64,000 bases of DNA from Topomyia yanbarensis (lineage: Eukaryota; Arthropoda; Insecta; Diptera; Culicidae), in the NCBI RefSeq assembly GCF_030247195.1, contig NC_080672.1, positions 620,001 to 684,000 of the forward strand. Reading direction: 5' to 3'. The notes under the pieces were generated by a model that saw nothing but the letters and a program-made list of their open reading frames with translations, searched no databases and was not told the origin of the DNA. Shown here piece after piece: positions 31,791 through 43,425 of this stretch. Every line of letters begins with the position of its first letter. Position 1 is the stretch's first letter. The translations under genes were made by a program, and so were the position numbers.

Positions 31791-32697
31791 AATGTAAGAG
31801 ATTTTTCGAAACCACTGGGGGTGTTTCCAAAAAAACTAGTTCTCGTTAGGGTTAGTGTGGTTGTTCCTCGGACATGTTTAATTTTTGGTATGATTTTAGT
31901 TCATACTTTGGGGATACACTAGTTTGTATAAAGCATATCAACTAAAAGAATCGACATTTGAACGCAATTTTCGTAGTTTCTCATCACGTCACCGTGAAAT
32001 TTTATTCTTGAGTTAACTATCTGATTTTTCTGCCAGAGTAGCACGATATATGTTAATGATTTCAGGGCTTGTAATTTATAGTCAAGTTTTCATGATGTTT
32101 TATACGTGTTTCGTGTTGGGGTTTTCTGGCAGAGTAGTGCGACTTATATTCATGATTTCAGCATGTCAGTCACGATTCCTGTAATTTCTATTCACGTTAT
32201 TATGATATTTTAGTCACAAGTAGAGTGATTTGTGTTCATGATTTCATGATCATTGTCGCGATTTTTTATATTTTATTCACGAGTAATGTTATTTATGTTC
32301 GTGATTTGAGGATCTTAGTCGCGATTTTCGTAAATTATATGCGCGTTTTCGTGATATTTGTGGTTCTATAATATATTATTGGTGCTCAGCGCAGCTTTCG
32401 TTTTCTGTCCAAACAGCACCTTGAACGTTATCAAATGAATAACTATGTTCGAGGTCCTAATAGTTTTCTTATATCTGCTTTTCGCACCTATTACTAGTCG
32501 CTAGAAGCTGGACGAAATTATGATATTTCATAAAAAAAACGTAAGATAGTTAACATAAAAATTTCAAGACCATGTTGCGTGAAATTGAAAATTACTACGG
32601 ATATATTCTAAATCTCACAAGCACTATTTTTACCATTTTTTTGTTAACCATTTTTGTTAACTACCTATTGAGTCAATTTGTCAACAGTTTTTTCGGC

Positions 32698-33268
32698 ATT
32701 TAATTGGCAAGGGACTGGAAGGTGAAGTATATTTTTCAATATTTAGAGCCATAGTACTCAAGGTAGAGCAAGGTGTTGAAGGGAGAAAGTTTAGAAAAGC
32801 GTGGAAGGATCATATATGCAAGCTTAGAGCTCACCGGCGACTTAACCTTTTGTCTGCTACCGTAGGGGTCAGGCTCTTTTGGCATTAGAAATGCGAATCA
32901 CCTGAGTCTACGGCATGTCCGGACAAGCGTAAAGTAACTTGTTACTTCATGCTGTCGGAACCGACAAAAAGTTAAGTCACGGTAAACTTCCACACTAAGC
33001 ATTTGCGACGTTGAAACTCATTGAATGAGCCAGTTTTGTTTGTTCCCTCACCAATTGCCTGCCTGAGTGATTTTATTTTATCGACTATTGTGACTGTCTC
33101 AGCGTCTGTGACAATATGGTCACATGTGTTGCTGATTTGCACGGTGTCGGCAGCTTTCACCCAACTTTTTTCTAAACTTTCTCCCTTCAACACCTTGCTC
33201 TCCCTTGAGTACTATGGCTCTAAATATTGAAAAATATACTTCACCTTCCAGTCCCTTGCTAATTAAAT
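32698..33268. mobile_element. 571-bp inverted-repeat element, ATTTAATTGGCAAGGGACTG ends
   Basis: Arms of ~100 bp pair almost perfectly (left from 32698, right ending 33268): GGCAAGGGACTGGAAGGTGA, then TTTTTCAATATTTAGAGCCA, then GGTGTTGAAGGGAGAAAGTT. The right arm has one extra CC. The non-coding centre has further partial symmetry (ACTTAACCTTTTGTC versus ACTTAACTTTTTGTC in opposite orientation), suggesting nested palindromes. A 73-codon minus-strand frame (32972-33193) spans the centre and has no recognised motif. Confidence 0.7.
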
Positions 33269-34639
33269 GAATAATACTTTAATATTTTTTCTCGTGAAGT
33301 GCGCGTAAGTGTTTCTGCTTACGGATTCATCTAACCCCCTTTTGATTTCCCTTCAGTAACAGCGATAATATGAAAGTCTCACGATAGACTATTTCGGATC
33401 TACTGTAAATCTACTCGCTTTCACTGGAAAAACCTTGAACTGATGGTGGATTCTTATCACATCACATCACATCAAATGGTCTAAACACCAAAAATCGTTT
33501 ACGAAAATTTTTCTAAGCAGCCACGGTAATATTAAAATTGAAAAACCTATTTTAATCCACCTAGTTCTCATTTCTCCAAACTATGACTCCATGGCTGGTT
33601 ATGTTCGTTTTATTTATGGGACTGACTAGTACATTCTTAGTATAAGTCTAGAGATTGAAAAGGTAATCGGTAATATTCGATATATTGTATTGTTATTTGA
33701 CTATCGTGCTGCGTTGAAATAAAGGTACAGAGAATAATAATAAAACCATTAATGTTTCAAAAAATATCTAATTCAATTCAACATTAGTAATACTCCCGAC
33801 ATCCGGCTGACCGGAGTTGAAGTTTAACTTTTACAAACTGAGAATTCCCGAAGTAATTCAACAAACGATAAATCTATCACAAATTCTCGGCAGCTGGCTG
33901 CCAAGAGCAATAGACAAATGATAAAACTTCCGAGAGTTGCATAGATCGTATCTTATCAAGGTGAAAACAGACTTTCCCGCCAACAAAAACTACTTCCCGT
34001 AACAAACGTGGAGATGCCGAGGTATACAGGTGTTTCCATAACAACGTTTGTCACGCTAACATTTCTTAGCTTCCCTGATGACTGTAAATACGTGGCCGGC
34101 GCCGTTATTGACATTCCATAGCATAGAATTGTCGAAACTTGCGCATTGAAGATGGATAGCTACGTTGATTCTTTGTTCAATTTCATTTATTCTAGCCAAT
34201 TACAAAGTAGCAACTACCAATTGTACAGTCATCATGCTCATGTCTAGTACATTCTTAGTACACTTTGCACCTACACATAATGGCTCGCCAGCAGCAAATT
34301 TGATGAGCTACGTGTTACACTTGAAACAAAATACATAATTTGCCTAATCAGCATTAGTTCAATGTTGCCTTCCTGCTAACTAATTTTGTCATGCGAGTGT
34401 GGGTGTGTGAGAAGGGTGAAAAATCAACGAACGAACCACTCCCCAGCTTAGTTTGGGATGCCTTGTGATACAGTGGTGGTACAAAGATGACTTGAGGTTG
34501 AGAGAGGGGATATGATGGATGATGGGGTGGTAGTCTTAGAGGGGTGTACTTAGGGGTGATCTAAACGGGTTTTAAAGGAGGGGGTAACCCCTCTCCGTAC
34601 ACTCCTATCTGCGCCCCTTGTGAAATCTAGTAACCTTAT
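33269..34639. other. No recognisable gene
   Basis: CTAGTACATTCTTAGTA occurs twice (about 33625 and 34243), hinting at an unrecognised repeat. No coding remnant or termini identified. Confidence 0.4.
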
Positions 34640-35290
34640 GTCAGTTGAAAAAGCCGCAGAGTGATTGCATAACCTATCTACATGAGAAAAGTCAAAAAGG
34701 CACCAAAATACTAAAAAGTCAATCTCTGTCAATTTTTTTGATATTACATCAAATCTCGACGTATCGCATTTTAAAAACATTTGGCTTCAAAAATGAGTAT
34801 TCGATTTTTAAATTTTTCCTTATTCCCCCTTTGACTATTATTCAGTTCCTGCATCTAGGGAATCAAGAACCTTCGTAGATGGCCAATGTGGTCAAAGCTA
34901 CTTTAATTAGTCACTATTGATCTAGACTGGCAAATCTAAGTAATTTTGCACAAATTTTAATAAGTTTAGCCTCATTTTGATATCAAGGTAGCACCAGTTT
35001 ACATGAAAATTTGCTGTGTGATCACACTCTTCAACTCGTAACTCCAGAACCGGAAGTCCGATCAACTATAAATTCAATAGCAGGAGCGTTATACCGTTCT
35101 TTTGAAATAAAGTTTGAGCAACTTGGTTCAGCCATCTCTGAGAAAAGTGAGCGAGGTTAGAAAATACATACACACATACATACACACACATACAGACATT
35201 TGCTGATCTCGATGAACTGATTCGAATGGGAAAAGACACTCGGACTTTCAAAGTGATTGTATAACCTTTCTATATGAGAAAGGCAAAAAT
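34640..35290 (+). repeat. Dispersed repeats ending ATAACCTTTCTATATGAGAA
   Basis: A tail of the form GTGATTGTATAACCTTTCTA followed by TATGAGAAAGGCAAAAA ends at about 35290, and a diverged version (GTGATTGCATAACCTATCTA) at about 34660-34695. Upstream of the first tail are ACTCGTAACTCCAGAACCGG, GTTCAGCCATCTCTGAGAAA and a CA/CATA-rich tract (35167-35205). I recognise this order as a common mosquito repeat, probably the 3' region of a non-LTR element or its SINE; this is memory, not a search result. Confidence 0.55.
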
Positions 35291-35720
35291 AGATGCGTCT
35301 GCGTCCCCTTTTCGCCAATTTTTTTTACGAGATAACATAAATTCTCGACGTTTCATGCATTTTAAAATGTTTCATATAAAAAATATGATTGCGCTTTCCA
35401 AAATTTCATAGGGTCCCCCCTTTGAAAAGAAAAATTGTTCCGGCTGGTATTGATAATATACCTTCCATTTGGGACTAAGTTTGCGTAAATCGTCCCAATG
35501 ATCCCCGATAAACTGATGTGAGTTAGTCAATTTTGATAGGCACTTCCGGTACCGTCAATGGTAAGTTGTTTGACGGACATTTTTGCATTCATCGCAGTAT
35601 TGGTTTGAAACGGGATTTGCTATGTGACCGCGCGCTACAACCCTTAACTCCGGATCCCGAAGTCGGATCGGGATGAAATTTAATAGCCACTTCATTTGAG
35701 ACTAAGTTCGTTCAAATCGG
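35291..35720 (+). repeat. Second, diverged member of the same dispersed repeat
   Basis: Contains ACCCTTAACTCCGGATCCCG, AAGTCGGATCGGGATGAAAT and AAGTTCGTTCAAATCGGTCA, parallel to 35030-35130 of the preceding copy, but it lacks the terminal CTTTCTATATGAG block. Confidence 0.5.
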
Positions 35721-35788
35721 TCAAGCCATAAAAAATGGAATTTATTTGTTTATTCACCTTATACGATACCAAAATAAACAAATGGAAT

Positions 35789-35928
35789 TACTTATGGGAT
35801 TTGCGTTTCGACTTCGTCTCATCAGAATGAGACTTTTTGGAGCTAGTGTCATTTCGGCGCTAGCTTAGTCCTGTCACTAAGTTAGTGTCAAGATGAAGTC
35901 AAAACGCAAATTCCACAACTAATTTAGT
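35789..35928. mobile_element. Palindromic MITE of the GACGAAGTCGAAACGCAAAT family
   Basis: Left arm reads GGATTTGCGTTTCGACTTCG and the right arm is its complement with a few changes; the centre contains GTCACTAAGTTAGTGTC. About 140 bp. It explains single-arm relatives at 3253, 12442 and 27394. Confidence 0.7.
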
Positions 35929-36149
35929 TAGTTGTGCTTGTTGTTGATGGTTTGAAACAATTTTCTCCTTAACAAAGAACAAAAGTTTTTATCTAAATTG
36001 TTCTTCACTAAGGAGAAATACAGGATAGAAACAAATTGGGAAGTTTTGGGATTTTGGGGCCTTAAGGACACTATACATGCGAGTCACAACATAGCTCCTA
36101 CGCCGCACACACCCCTCTCCCTAACCATAAATCTGACATGAGCAAATAT

Positions 36150-36346
36150 AATACGTTTTTCAATACACTAACCTTGCCGGTGTACCACAAAACTGTTACT
36201 TCAGGAAGCTAAAACACTTTCCTATACAATCAACCCGAGTTTTTGACGGAATTCCATCTGTAGCTCTTATTTTGTGCGAAAATATTACCCCTCTTCATTT
36301 GGGGTTTCTTTTCGAAATACTTATTTTTATTCTTCTTATTTTCAGA
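36150..36346 (+). repeat. Dispersed repeat shared in inverse orientation with ~52500-52700
   Basis: Shares TTTTTGACGGAATTCCATCT (as TTTTTGACGAAATACCATAT), GCGAAAATATTACCCCTCTT and TTTGGGGTTTCTTTTCGAAA with the complement of 52530-52620, and the similarity continues on to CCTTGCCGGTGTACCACAAA. No coding potential seen. Confidence 0.6.
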
Positions 36347-36375
36347 ACACTTTTTCAAATGATTCAGGTCAAGGA

Positions 36376-38545
36376 AAAATAAAGGATAATATGACAGTGG
36401 AAAACAAGGTGTACAACAAACGTAGAAGTAAAGATTAGTTGCTTATTCTCTTAACTGCTTTCTTAAAGCTTGTTGCTGAAGGCATCGATTTAACGGCGAG
36501 CGGCAGACGATTCCACAAAGAAGCACCTTCTATCAGCAGCACGCTTCTCCTGGTGTTCGATGCATATTGTGGAATAACGAAGGTTTTGGCTCGCTCCATT
36601 CTTCCTCGCTGCAGATGCTGTTGTAGATATTCGGGGAGCTGTCCGTGGTAGCCCTGCCACATGAAACAACAGACTCGAAATTGGCAGTATTGATGGAGGT
36701 CGCATCCCATAATTGTATTTCTGAGGTTTTGCGTGGAGTCTCTGCATCGTAATCCGTGGCGAAACGGATGGCCGCTTTAAAACAGCTGATTTTTTGCGCA
36801 GTCGATATTCCAGGGTAAACAATAACATCACCGTAGGTGAGGATTGGCATCACTACTGCTTGGATCAATTTCCTTCTCGTTTCCACAGCAAGAACTGGTG
36901 AGAAGCGTCGAAAAACACGCACAGTGTTGAAATTTTTTTGTAGTGATGGCGTTTACTTGTTTTGTCCAGTTAAGTTTGGTGTCAAATTGTAGGCCAAGGT
37001 TAGTTACCGCTTCCGAAAGTTGAATTGCTTCGCCACAAAACACTATGTCCGAATTGGGAGATAGGTCTTCTCTACTGAAGATTATGGCTTGCGTTTTTTT
37101 TTTTTGGGTTGGGGAATAGTCCATTTCGTTTAGCCCACTGTTCAATCGCTAGGAGATCCCTGTTGATTGCCTGAATGAGTAGATGAATATCCTCAATGCG
37201 GCCAGCAGTGCAGATTTGCAGATCATCTGCGTAAAGCTGATATTGACATCGAAGGACAGCAGGGAGACTGTTCACGTAAAGGCTGAAAAGCAGGGAGCTG
37301 AGGCACGAGCCTTGTGGGGTTCCGTCATGAAGAGTTAGTTCGCTGGAAAGGTTGTCACCTATTTTCACCATCTGGCTCCGATCACTAAGGAAAGATTTTA
37401 CTAGGTTTTACATGCGCCTTCCGAAAACTTAAATTCACTGCGCAGCTTGGTATGAAGTACAAGATGTATCACCGAATTGAAAGCTAGTGAGAAATCCACC
37501 AAGATCATAACCGTACACATATGACCATCGAGCCCAGTTAGGACGTCGTGTGTCACTTTGGCGAGGACAGTGGTTGTACTATGTCGCTTACGATAACCAC
37601 TCTGATTTACAGCCAACATGGGCGGTTCTGAAGAGTTGAGGTGTTCGGAAATTTGAGCAAGGAGTATTTTTTCCAGAATTTTAGACGTCGCTGGTAAGAC
37701 ACTAATGGGTCTGAAATCCTTCGGCTCCGTTGGATGTGAGTTCTTGGGGATCGGATGTACAATAGCCTTCTTCCAGCTCTTGGGGAAAACTTGAGTAGCG
37801 ATGATTTTGTTAAAGAGCTCTACTAGCACTGGTAATAAGAAAGGAGAGAGCAGTTTCAGGAATGATATGGGAATTCCATCGCTGCTTACAGCGTTGGATT
37901 CTTTCATGCAAACGCCGATTAACTTCACTTGCATCCACGTCACGAAAATGGAACTGTACGTTGTTGTGCTCAGCGGCTGAATTTGGATGGGTGGAGGCCT
38001 GTATGGTTTGTGTCGGTTGGGCTCTGTTGTTACCAAGTTGGCGATGTCCTTCGGCAAAAAAAACTTCGCCGACGTTCAGATCACAGTTGATGTTGGTTTT
38101 GCTGTTATTGTGGATTCCCTCCCTACGAAGGTTGTTCCACAACTGCTGTGCGGGTAGATCAGGACTGAAGTACCGTTGTCCATATCTTCTTTTAGCTGAA
38201 GAAATGAGGGTTGCTGCTCTGCTGTGTTTCTGTTGATAGTCGTTCGACTGTGGATCGCCCTTTAGCCTGTTGGGATTTCGAGCATAGAGTGCGTAGGCGA
38301 GATCTCTGGTTTTGATGGCTTGCTCTATCTCGTTTGTGATCCACGGTGTGCGCTTATCTCGAACAGTTATAGTTTTTTTTTTCCGGCGCATGACTGTCGA
38401 GGAGTGTTCGCAGTTCTGTGGTTAACATTTCAGTCTTTGCATCTACGTTACTACAGTGGTAAAAGTCCGTTCTGTCTCTACTGATGAAATCAGCCTGAAG
38501 CCGTTGTTGGAGCAACGAAGAGAAGAGTAGTTTAGGGACGCGACA
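36376..38545 (-). pseudogene. LINE ORF2, RT and C-terminus, frameshifted (3' half of split LINE)
   Basis: Minus-strand segments in changing frames: LLQQRLQADFISRDRTDFYH (38440-38520), RDKRTPWITNEIEQAIKTRD (about 38320), SDGIPISFLKLLSPFL (about 37870), DFRPISVLPATSKILEKIL, QSGYRKRHSTTTVLAKVTHD, VDFSLAFNSVIH (motif A), DGTPQGSCLSSLLFSLYVN (motif B), YQLYADDLQI (catalytic YADD), and a C-terminal block VVMPILTYGDVIVYPG and GASLWNRLPLAVKSMPS. Frame breaks lie near 38395, 38050-37870, 37390, 37110 and 36850-36600. At the left end a GAAAAATAAAGG-type tail (about 36370) may mark the 3' end. Orientation and order match the ORF1/ORF2 start at 45404-46422, so both are halves of one LINE split by a BEL insertion. 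Confidence 0.8.
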
Positions 38546-38549
38546 TGAT

Positions 38550-38873
38550 CATCTAAAAGCTACTAAGGCGATACCTAGCAGCCACAGAAGACCAAGCGCA
38601 GAGTGCTGTGGTGAATATAGCTTCGGCTTATCATTCTCTCGATCCTCTCTTGCTCTCGTTATCACCGATCACTGATCGTAGGCTAGGTAGTACGGGATAT
38701 AGGATGTACATTTTAGTCGTTACCACATTATCAACGAGTCAAGTACAAAAAACCAGTGCATGCAATTATTAATAAAGCAGATTCTGTTCAATAAAGTCCG
38801 TAGTTTAAAGTCACACGCGAGTTTCTATCTACAAAATCGACGAAAAGTGAACCAGTGCGGAGTGTCATCAACA
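38550..38873 (+). repeat. 5' LTR of the BEL element (left edge approximate)
   Basis: The right edge is set by CATCAACA followed by TTTGGTCCGGTACGACCGGA, the presumed primer-binding region. Two AATAAA-type signals (about 38770-38800) precede it. LINE-like codons seem to continue to about 38550, which limits the left edge. Confidence 0.5.
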
Positions 38874-39459
38874 TTTGGTCCGGTACGACCGGATTCGAGA
38901 AACCGCGTGGAGAAACCTGGGCTGCATCAAAGGGTCACCATTGTTTGGTGCAAGCGACAATTAATCAGTCGAATTCCGCGACGGAAGGTTGCTGCTGTTG
39001 CTGTTGCTGGAGCGTCGGAAAACTTTGCTGCTGGACCAGGGCGATTTTCGCCGAAACCGCCGAGAATCGGCTCTTACAAGACGCCATCGAGGACAGGGAC
39101 AAAAGGCTAAGTAACACAAAGACGGTATGTCTATGGTGCGGTGCTGAATTGCATGGTCAGGCCGCCATTGCAAATAATAAAGTGATGCCTCGTGGTTGAG
39201 AGCAGATACATTTTGCATGCATGGTTTACAATAAAATTGTGATGTTCAATCTTTGTCGTCTTTGCTAAATTATAAATTGAGCCTTGGGTTATGTTTCGAG
39301 ACTTTCGGATCGCTTAACCAATTTCTGCTGGGACAGTGTAGTTGGGTCATTCTATTATATCGCTGGGTTGGTTGCTAACTTCGAGCAAGGTCAAATAAGT
39401 CTTATTGGTACTGTTGAGGTGGTGCAGTGAGTGAATGATAAAAACTAAACGCATCCAAA
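38874..39459 (+). other. BEL leader region
   Basis: Between LTR and gag. Starts with the candidate primer-binding sequence; includes a GCTGCTGTTGCTGTTGCTGG repeat (about 38990-39010). Overlapping open frames here are not in frame with gag and have no motif. Confidence 0.45.
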
Positions 39460-41214
39460 ATGCCGAGGGACGATCTAAGAATTCTGCTGAAGCAGGAGCG
39501 TACATTACGGAGCTCGGTAGACAATTTTAAATTATTCATCACCAACTACCGAGAAAACCGTGATCGAAGCTCACTAGAAATGCGAATCGCCAAGTTAGAT
39601 CAGATTTACGATAAGTTTCTGGATGTAAGGATGCGTATTGAGGTACTGACTGACGAAGAGGAGGATGACTTTGCGGAGTCTGTTGAAACGGAGGAGGAAC
39701 GGAAATCGCTGCGTACCTCAATTACAGAAAGGCGAGAGCAGGATAATGTAAAGGTCATTAGAGATTTTGAAAATGAGTACTATTCTTTAAAGCAATTATT
39801 GTTAACGTTAGCAGTTCCAGCAGGTAGTTGTCGCGATGTCGTGACAACACAATCTCGACTGTCATCGATTCCTGAATCACAACTTCGAGTAAAACTTCCT
39901 GAACTCAAGTTACCGATATTCAGTGGTAAGTTACGCGAGTGGATAACCTTTCGTGACTCATTCGTCAGCATGATCCACGACAACGAGCATTTATCTACAA
40001 TCGATTAATTCACGTACTTACGGACATCCTTAACCAGCGACGCACTGAGAGAAATTTCTTCCATCGAACTTACAGCTGCAAATTATTCCATCGCTTGGAA
40101 CAGTTTACAAAGGACCTACGAAAACAAGAAACTCATCGCCAAGTCTTACTTAGATGCTTTATTCGCCGTGAAGCCGATGGATAAAGAATCGTATGAACAG
40201 CTTAATCGCGTGGTTGGTGAATTCGAAACCAATCTCATGATGCTCCAGAAGAATGGGGAAGACACTGATGGAATGAGTACCATTTTGCAGCATATGGTGT
40301 GCCAGCGACTCGATTCGAACATTCTGCGGAGCTGGGAGAATCATCATAATTCCACTGAAATTCCATCATACAGGAATCTCATCGATTTTCTTAAGGATCA
40401 GTGCATGGTACTTCGTAGCATTGGGCTCGGAAGATCAAATCAAGTAGAATCCAGAAAACCAGTTCGTCTTCCCACACTGAGTCACATTGGTGCTCAACCA
40501 TCTGCGTCGTGTCCTTTCTGTGAAGATCAGGTGCATTCCGCAGTCAAATGCATCAAATTCACAAGGCTGAAAGTGACCGATCGAGTAGATGAAGCGAAAC
40601 GTAAATCGCTTTGTCTTAATTGTTTATCACCGGGACATATAGCGAGATTTTGCTCAAAAGGGTCGTGTCACATATCTGGGAGAAGCCATCACACCCTCCT
40701 GCACTCAGGCAACCCCTCAAACACACAGTCAAAACCAAATCAGAATCAACAACCGCAAACGGGAAAGAAGATTCAAACGCCTAACCCGCTACCACAGCAG
40801 AGTCAAGAAAACCCTCAGATTCAAGGCTCGTTAGCATCTACTCAGCTACCTGCTCGAAAAACAAATTCAGCAGCGAGTAACACTCAACCACAAACGTCGA
40901 GCACAACAGACTACCCTTCCACTAGCCATACTACAGTCCTCTCGTCCAATATGCAAACAGTTCCAAATACAGTTCTCTTGTCCACTGCTCTCATCAACAT
41001 CAGCGACGGTCGTGGAAATACCACCGTTGCTCGAGCTTTGCTAGATTCTGGATCACAACTTTGTTTTATGTCTGAAAACCTTGTTCAGAATCTCAATTTT
41101 CAACGTCGTCGCGAATGCTTACCTATCAAGGGCATTGGTCAAGCTAGCACCTGTTCCAAGCAATCAGTAACCGCTTGGATTCGTTCTCATGTGTCTCATT
41201 ACACCATTCCATTG
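39460..41214 (+). pseudogene. BEL gag and start of protease, premature stop at 40006
   Basis: Starts at ATG 39460 (MPRDDLRILLKQERTLRS). A single in-frame TAA at 40006-40008 separates it from the rest in the same frame. Residues ~150 onward (LPELKLPIFSGKLREWITFR) are the BEL gag capsid-like segment. Zinc-binding blocks: CPFCEDQVHSAVKC, CLNCLSPGHIARFC and GSCHISGRSHHTLLH. A Gln/Pro/Ser/Thr-rich linker (about 40700-40930) precedes the protease start, ARALLDSGSQLCFMSENL, with the catalytic DSG. The frame ends at the Leu codon TTG (41212-41214), which is one copy of the MITE target duplication. Confidence 0.85.
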
Positions 41215-41995
41215 GGGGCCGTACACAAATGACGTAGCTTTTTTTCGGTGATTTTTGACCCCTCCCTCCCCCCTCGTAGCATTTGGTCACAAAATTCTAA
41301 CCTCCCCCTCGTAAAAAACGTAGCATTTACCTACCCCCTCCCCCTCGTCCCATGCAAAGCGCCCGGGAGATGAAAAAAAAATTACATATGTTTTTTAATT
41401 ATTTTAAATACATGTCCTTTCAAAATGTTTGACGACTTTTATCAATATTTTCATTATAAAAGTAAATTGCGTACAAAATAAGCCCATTTCATGACAAATA
41501 TACTGCTGTTATACGCATAATTGTCCCATATATATATATATAGGGAATCCCATAGAACATGGGACAAATATGCGTATTACGGCAGTATAGTGTTGACAGT
41601 TTTGTTTTGAATTTTACTTTTCAAGGGGAGCATGAAGACAAGATCTTTCAGTTCACAATGGTGCAGCTGCCAATGATTCTAAGAACCATTCGTTCATCTA
41701 AATTACTAAATTTTGTTTGGTTGATTTCGAAGTGAAAATTTAATTTAGCTTCCAAACTAAGTCTACTAGTTAGCAACATTAGCTAACTAATGTAGCAAGT
41801 TAAATCAGCATACAAAATCTTTTCGTATTTTTGCGATCTTGTAATTCCGCGAATCGTAAAATTTATCTCATGAAAAGCCGCATCAAAAGTAACTTGTTTG
41901 ACTTCTGACCCTACCCTCCCCCTCGTCACACTTCGTCACAAATTTGGTATACCCTCCCTACCCCCCAAAATGCTACGTCATTTATGCATGGCCCC
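41215..41995. mobile_element. 781-bp MITE in BEL protease, 3-bp TSD TTG
   Basis: Termini GGGGCCGTACACAAATGACG (41215) and the complement of GGGGCCATGCATAAATGACG (ending 41995), flanked by TTG at 41212-41214 and 41996-41998. Taking out the element and one TTG leaves the BEL frame intact. A second, inner inverted repeat of about 32 bp lies at about 41500-41585 (CTGTTATACGCATAATTGTC versus complement). Stuttered C-runs near both ends resemble those of the copy at 5575-5871. Confidence 0.85.
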
Positions 41996-43425
41996 TTGCA
42001 GTTCTTTGTATTGACAAAGGTAACTGCGGATCTCCCAACAAGAAACCTCGACGTCAGCAAATGGAAATTCCCCAGCGGGATCATGTTAGCAGATCCAGAA
42101 TTCTTCAATCCGAGCACGATAGACGTCATCATTGGAGCGGAGATTTTCTACGATCTTCTAATCGAAGGGCAGCACAAGCTAGACGAGGAAGGACCAACTC
42201 TGCAAAATACACAACTAGGCTGGGTTGTGTCGGGAAGTGTCTCCAAGGGTCGCAGCATTGATTCCACCATGGCCGTTGTTTCCTGCTCTGAGGGGAGGTT
42301 GGATGACTTACTCACGCGATTTTGGGATTTGGAATCGTGTCGGACAAAGGGCACAATGTGTCTTTTTGTGAAAAGATGTACGATGAAATGACAACGAGAG
42401 ACACTTCGGGAAGATTCGTCGTAACCCTTCCGAAAAGGCAATATCTAATCGACCGCCTTGGAGAGTCCCGTTCAATTGCGCTTCGAAGATTCGTGTCTCT
42501 AGAGCGACGATTGAACGCCAACCCTACTTTAAAGCAAACTTACAGTGAATTAATCTATGAATATTTGGATCTAAAACACATGCGTGAAGTTCAAGTACAG
42601 CCAAATGAAGTAGAGTCTTCACCCTTTCCATACTACATGCCACATCATGCTGTTGTACGACCTGACAGCAGTACTACCAAACTTTGTGTAGTCTTTGACG
42701 CATCCTGTTCCACAATGTCAGGCGTGTCTCTCAATGATGCCTTAATGGTAGGACCAGTGGTTCAAGAAGACCTGCTTTCCACGGTAATCCGTTTCCGTAT
42801 CCACAAGTTTGCCATCGTGGCTGACATAGTCAAAATGTATAGGATGGTCAACATCGCTTCGAATGATCATCGCTTCCAAAAAATATTGTGGAGAGACTCC
42901 CCATCTGAGCCAATTCGGACATTCGAACTCACGACCGTCACCTACGGGACATCATCGGCACCATATCTGGTCACCAAGTGCCTCCAGCGCCTAGCAGAAA
43001 ATGGAGCTGAATTACATCCGACAGCTTCGAAGATTTTGCTGAAGGACTTCTATGTTGACGATATGCTGTCTGGAGCAGATAGCGTAGAAGATGGCATCAA
43101 AATATATGGTGAAATGAATGAACTTCTGGATCCTGCGGGATTCACTCTCAGAAAATGGAGTTCGAACAACTCTGAAATATTGGCAACCATTCCTGAAATT
43201 CTTAAGGACGATCGTACGTCCCTGGAACTGGACTCCTCGAAATCGACTATTAAAAACCTAGGGCTTTCGTGGGAACCCAGCTCGGACTATTTTCGATTCT
43301 CTAAGCCTCAGTGGAACGATTCTACTGAGATCAACAAGCGCATCATTTTGTCCGATTTTGCCCGCCTTTTCGATCCTCTCGGACTGGTAGGGCCAGTAGT
43401 AGTCCAAGCCAAGATATTAATCTCC
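41996..43425 (+). pseudogene. BEL protease end and reverse transcriptase
   Basis: Resumes with LQFFVLTKVTADLP and IDVIIGAEIFYDLLIEG (protease C-terminal part), then TQLGWVVSGSV. A frameshift near 42360 separates FWDLESCRTKGTM from CEKMYDEMTTRDTSGRFVV. RT follows: YYMPHHAVVRPDSSTTKLCV, VFDASC (motif A region), DIVKMYRMVNI, YGTSSAPYLVTKCLQ (motif B) and FYVDDMLSGAD with the catalytic YVDD. FARLFDPLGLVGPVVVQAK marks the RT/RNase H connection. A one-base shift near 43425 ends this frame. RT copies the element RNA into DNA; this copy could not. Confidence 0.85.

Larger units (their letters stand above)
30911..32623. repeat. Inverted repeat pair with 80-bp arms
   Basis: Left arm 30911-30990 and right arm 32544-32623 are close inverted copies (both contain ATATATCCGTAGTAATTTTC / complement and ACGCAACATGGTCTTGAAAT / complement). 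Together with the outer tandem repeats (29880-30895 and weaker TTCATGATTTCA units at 31980-32340) this may be one decayed fold-back structure holding LINE and MITE insertions. Confidence 0.6.

Noticed and set aside
38760..39199. Overlapping 114-116-codon frames in the BEL leader
   Set aside because: They are out of frame with gag, overlap each other and include a CTG/TGC repeat; leader sequence is the better explanation.
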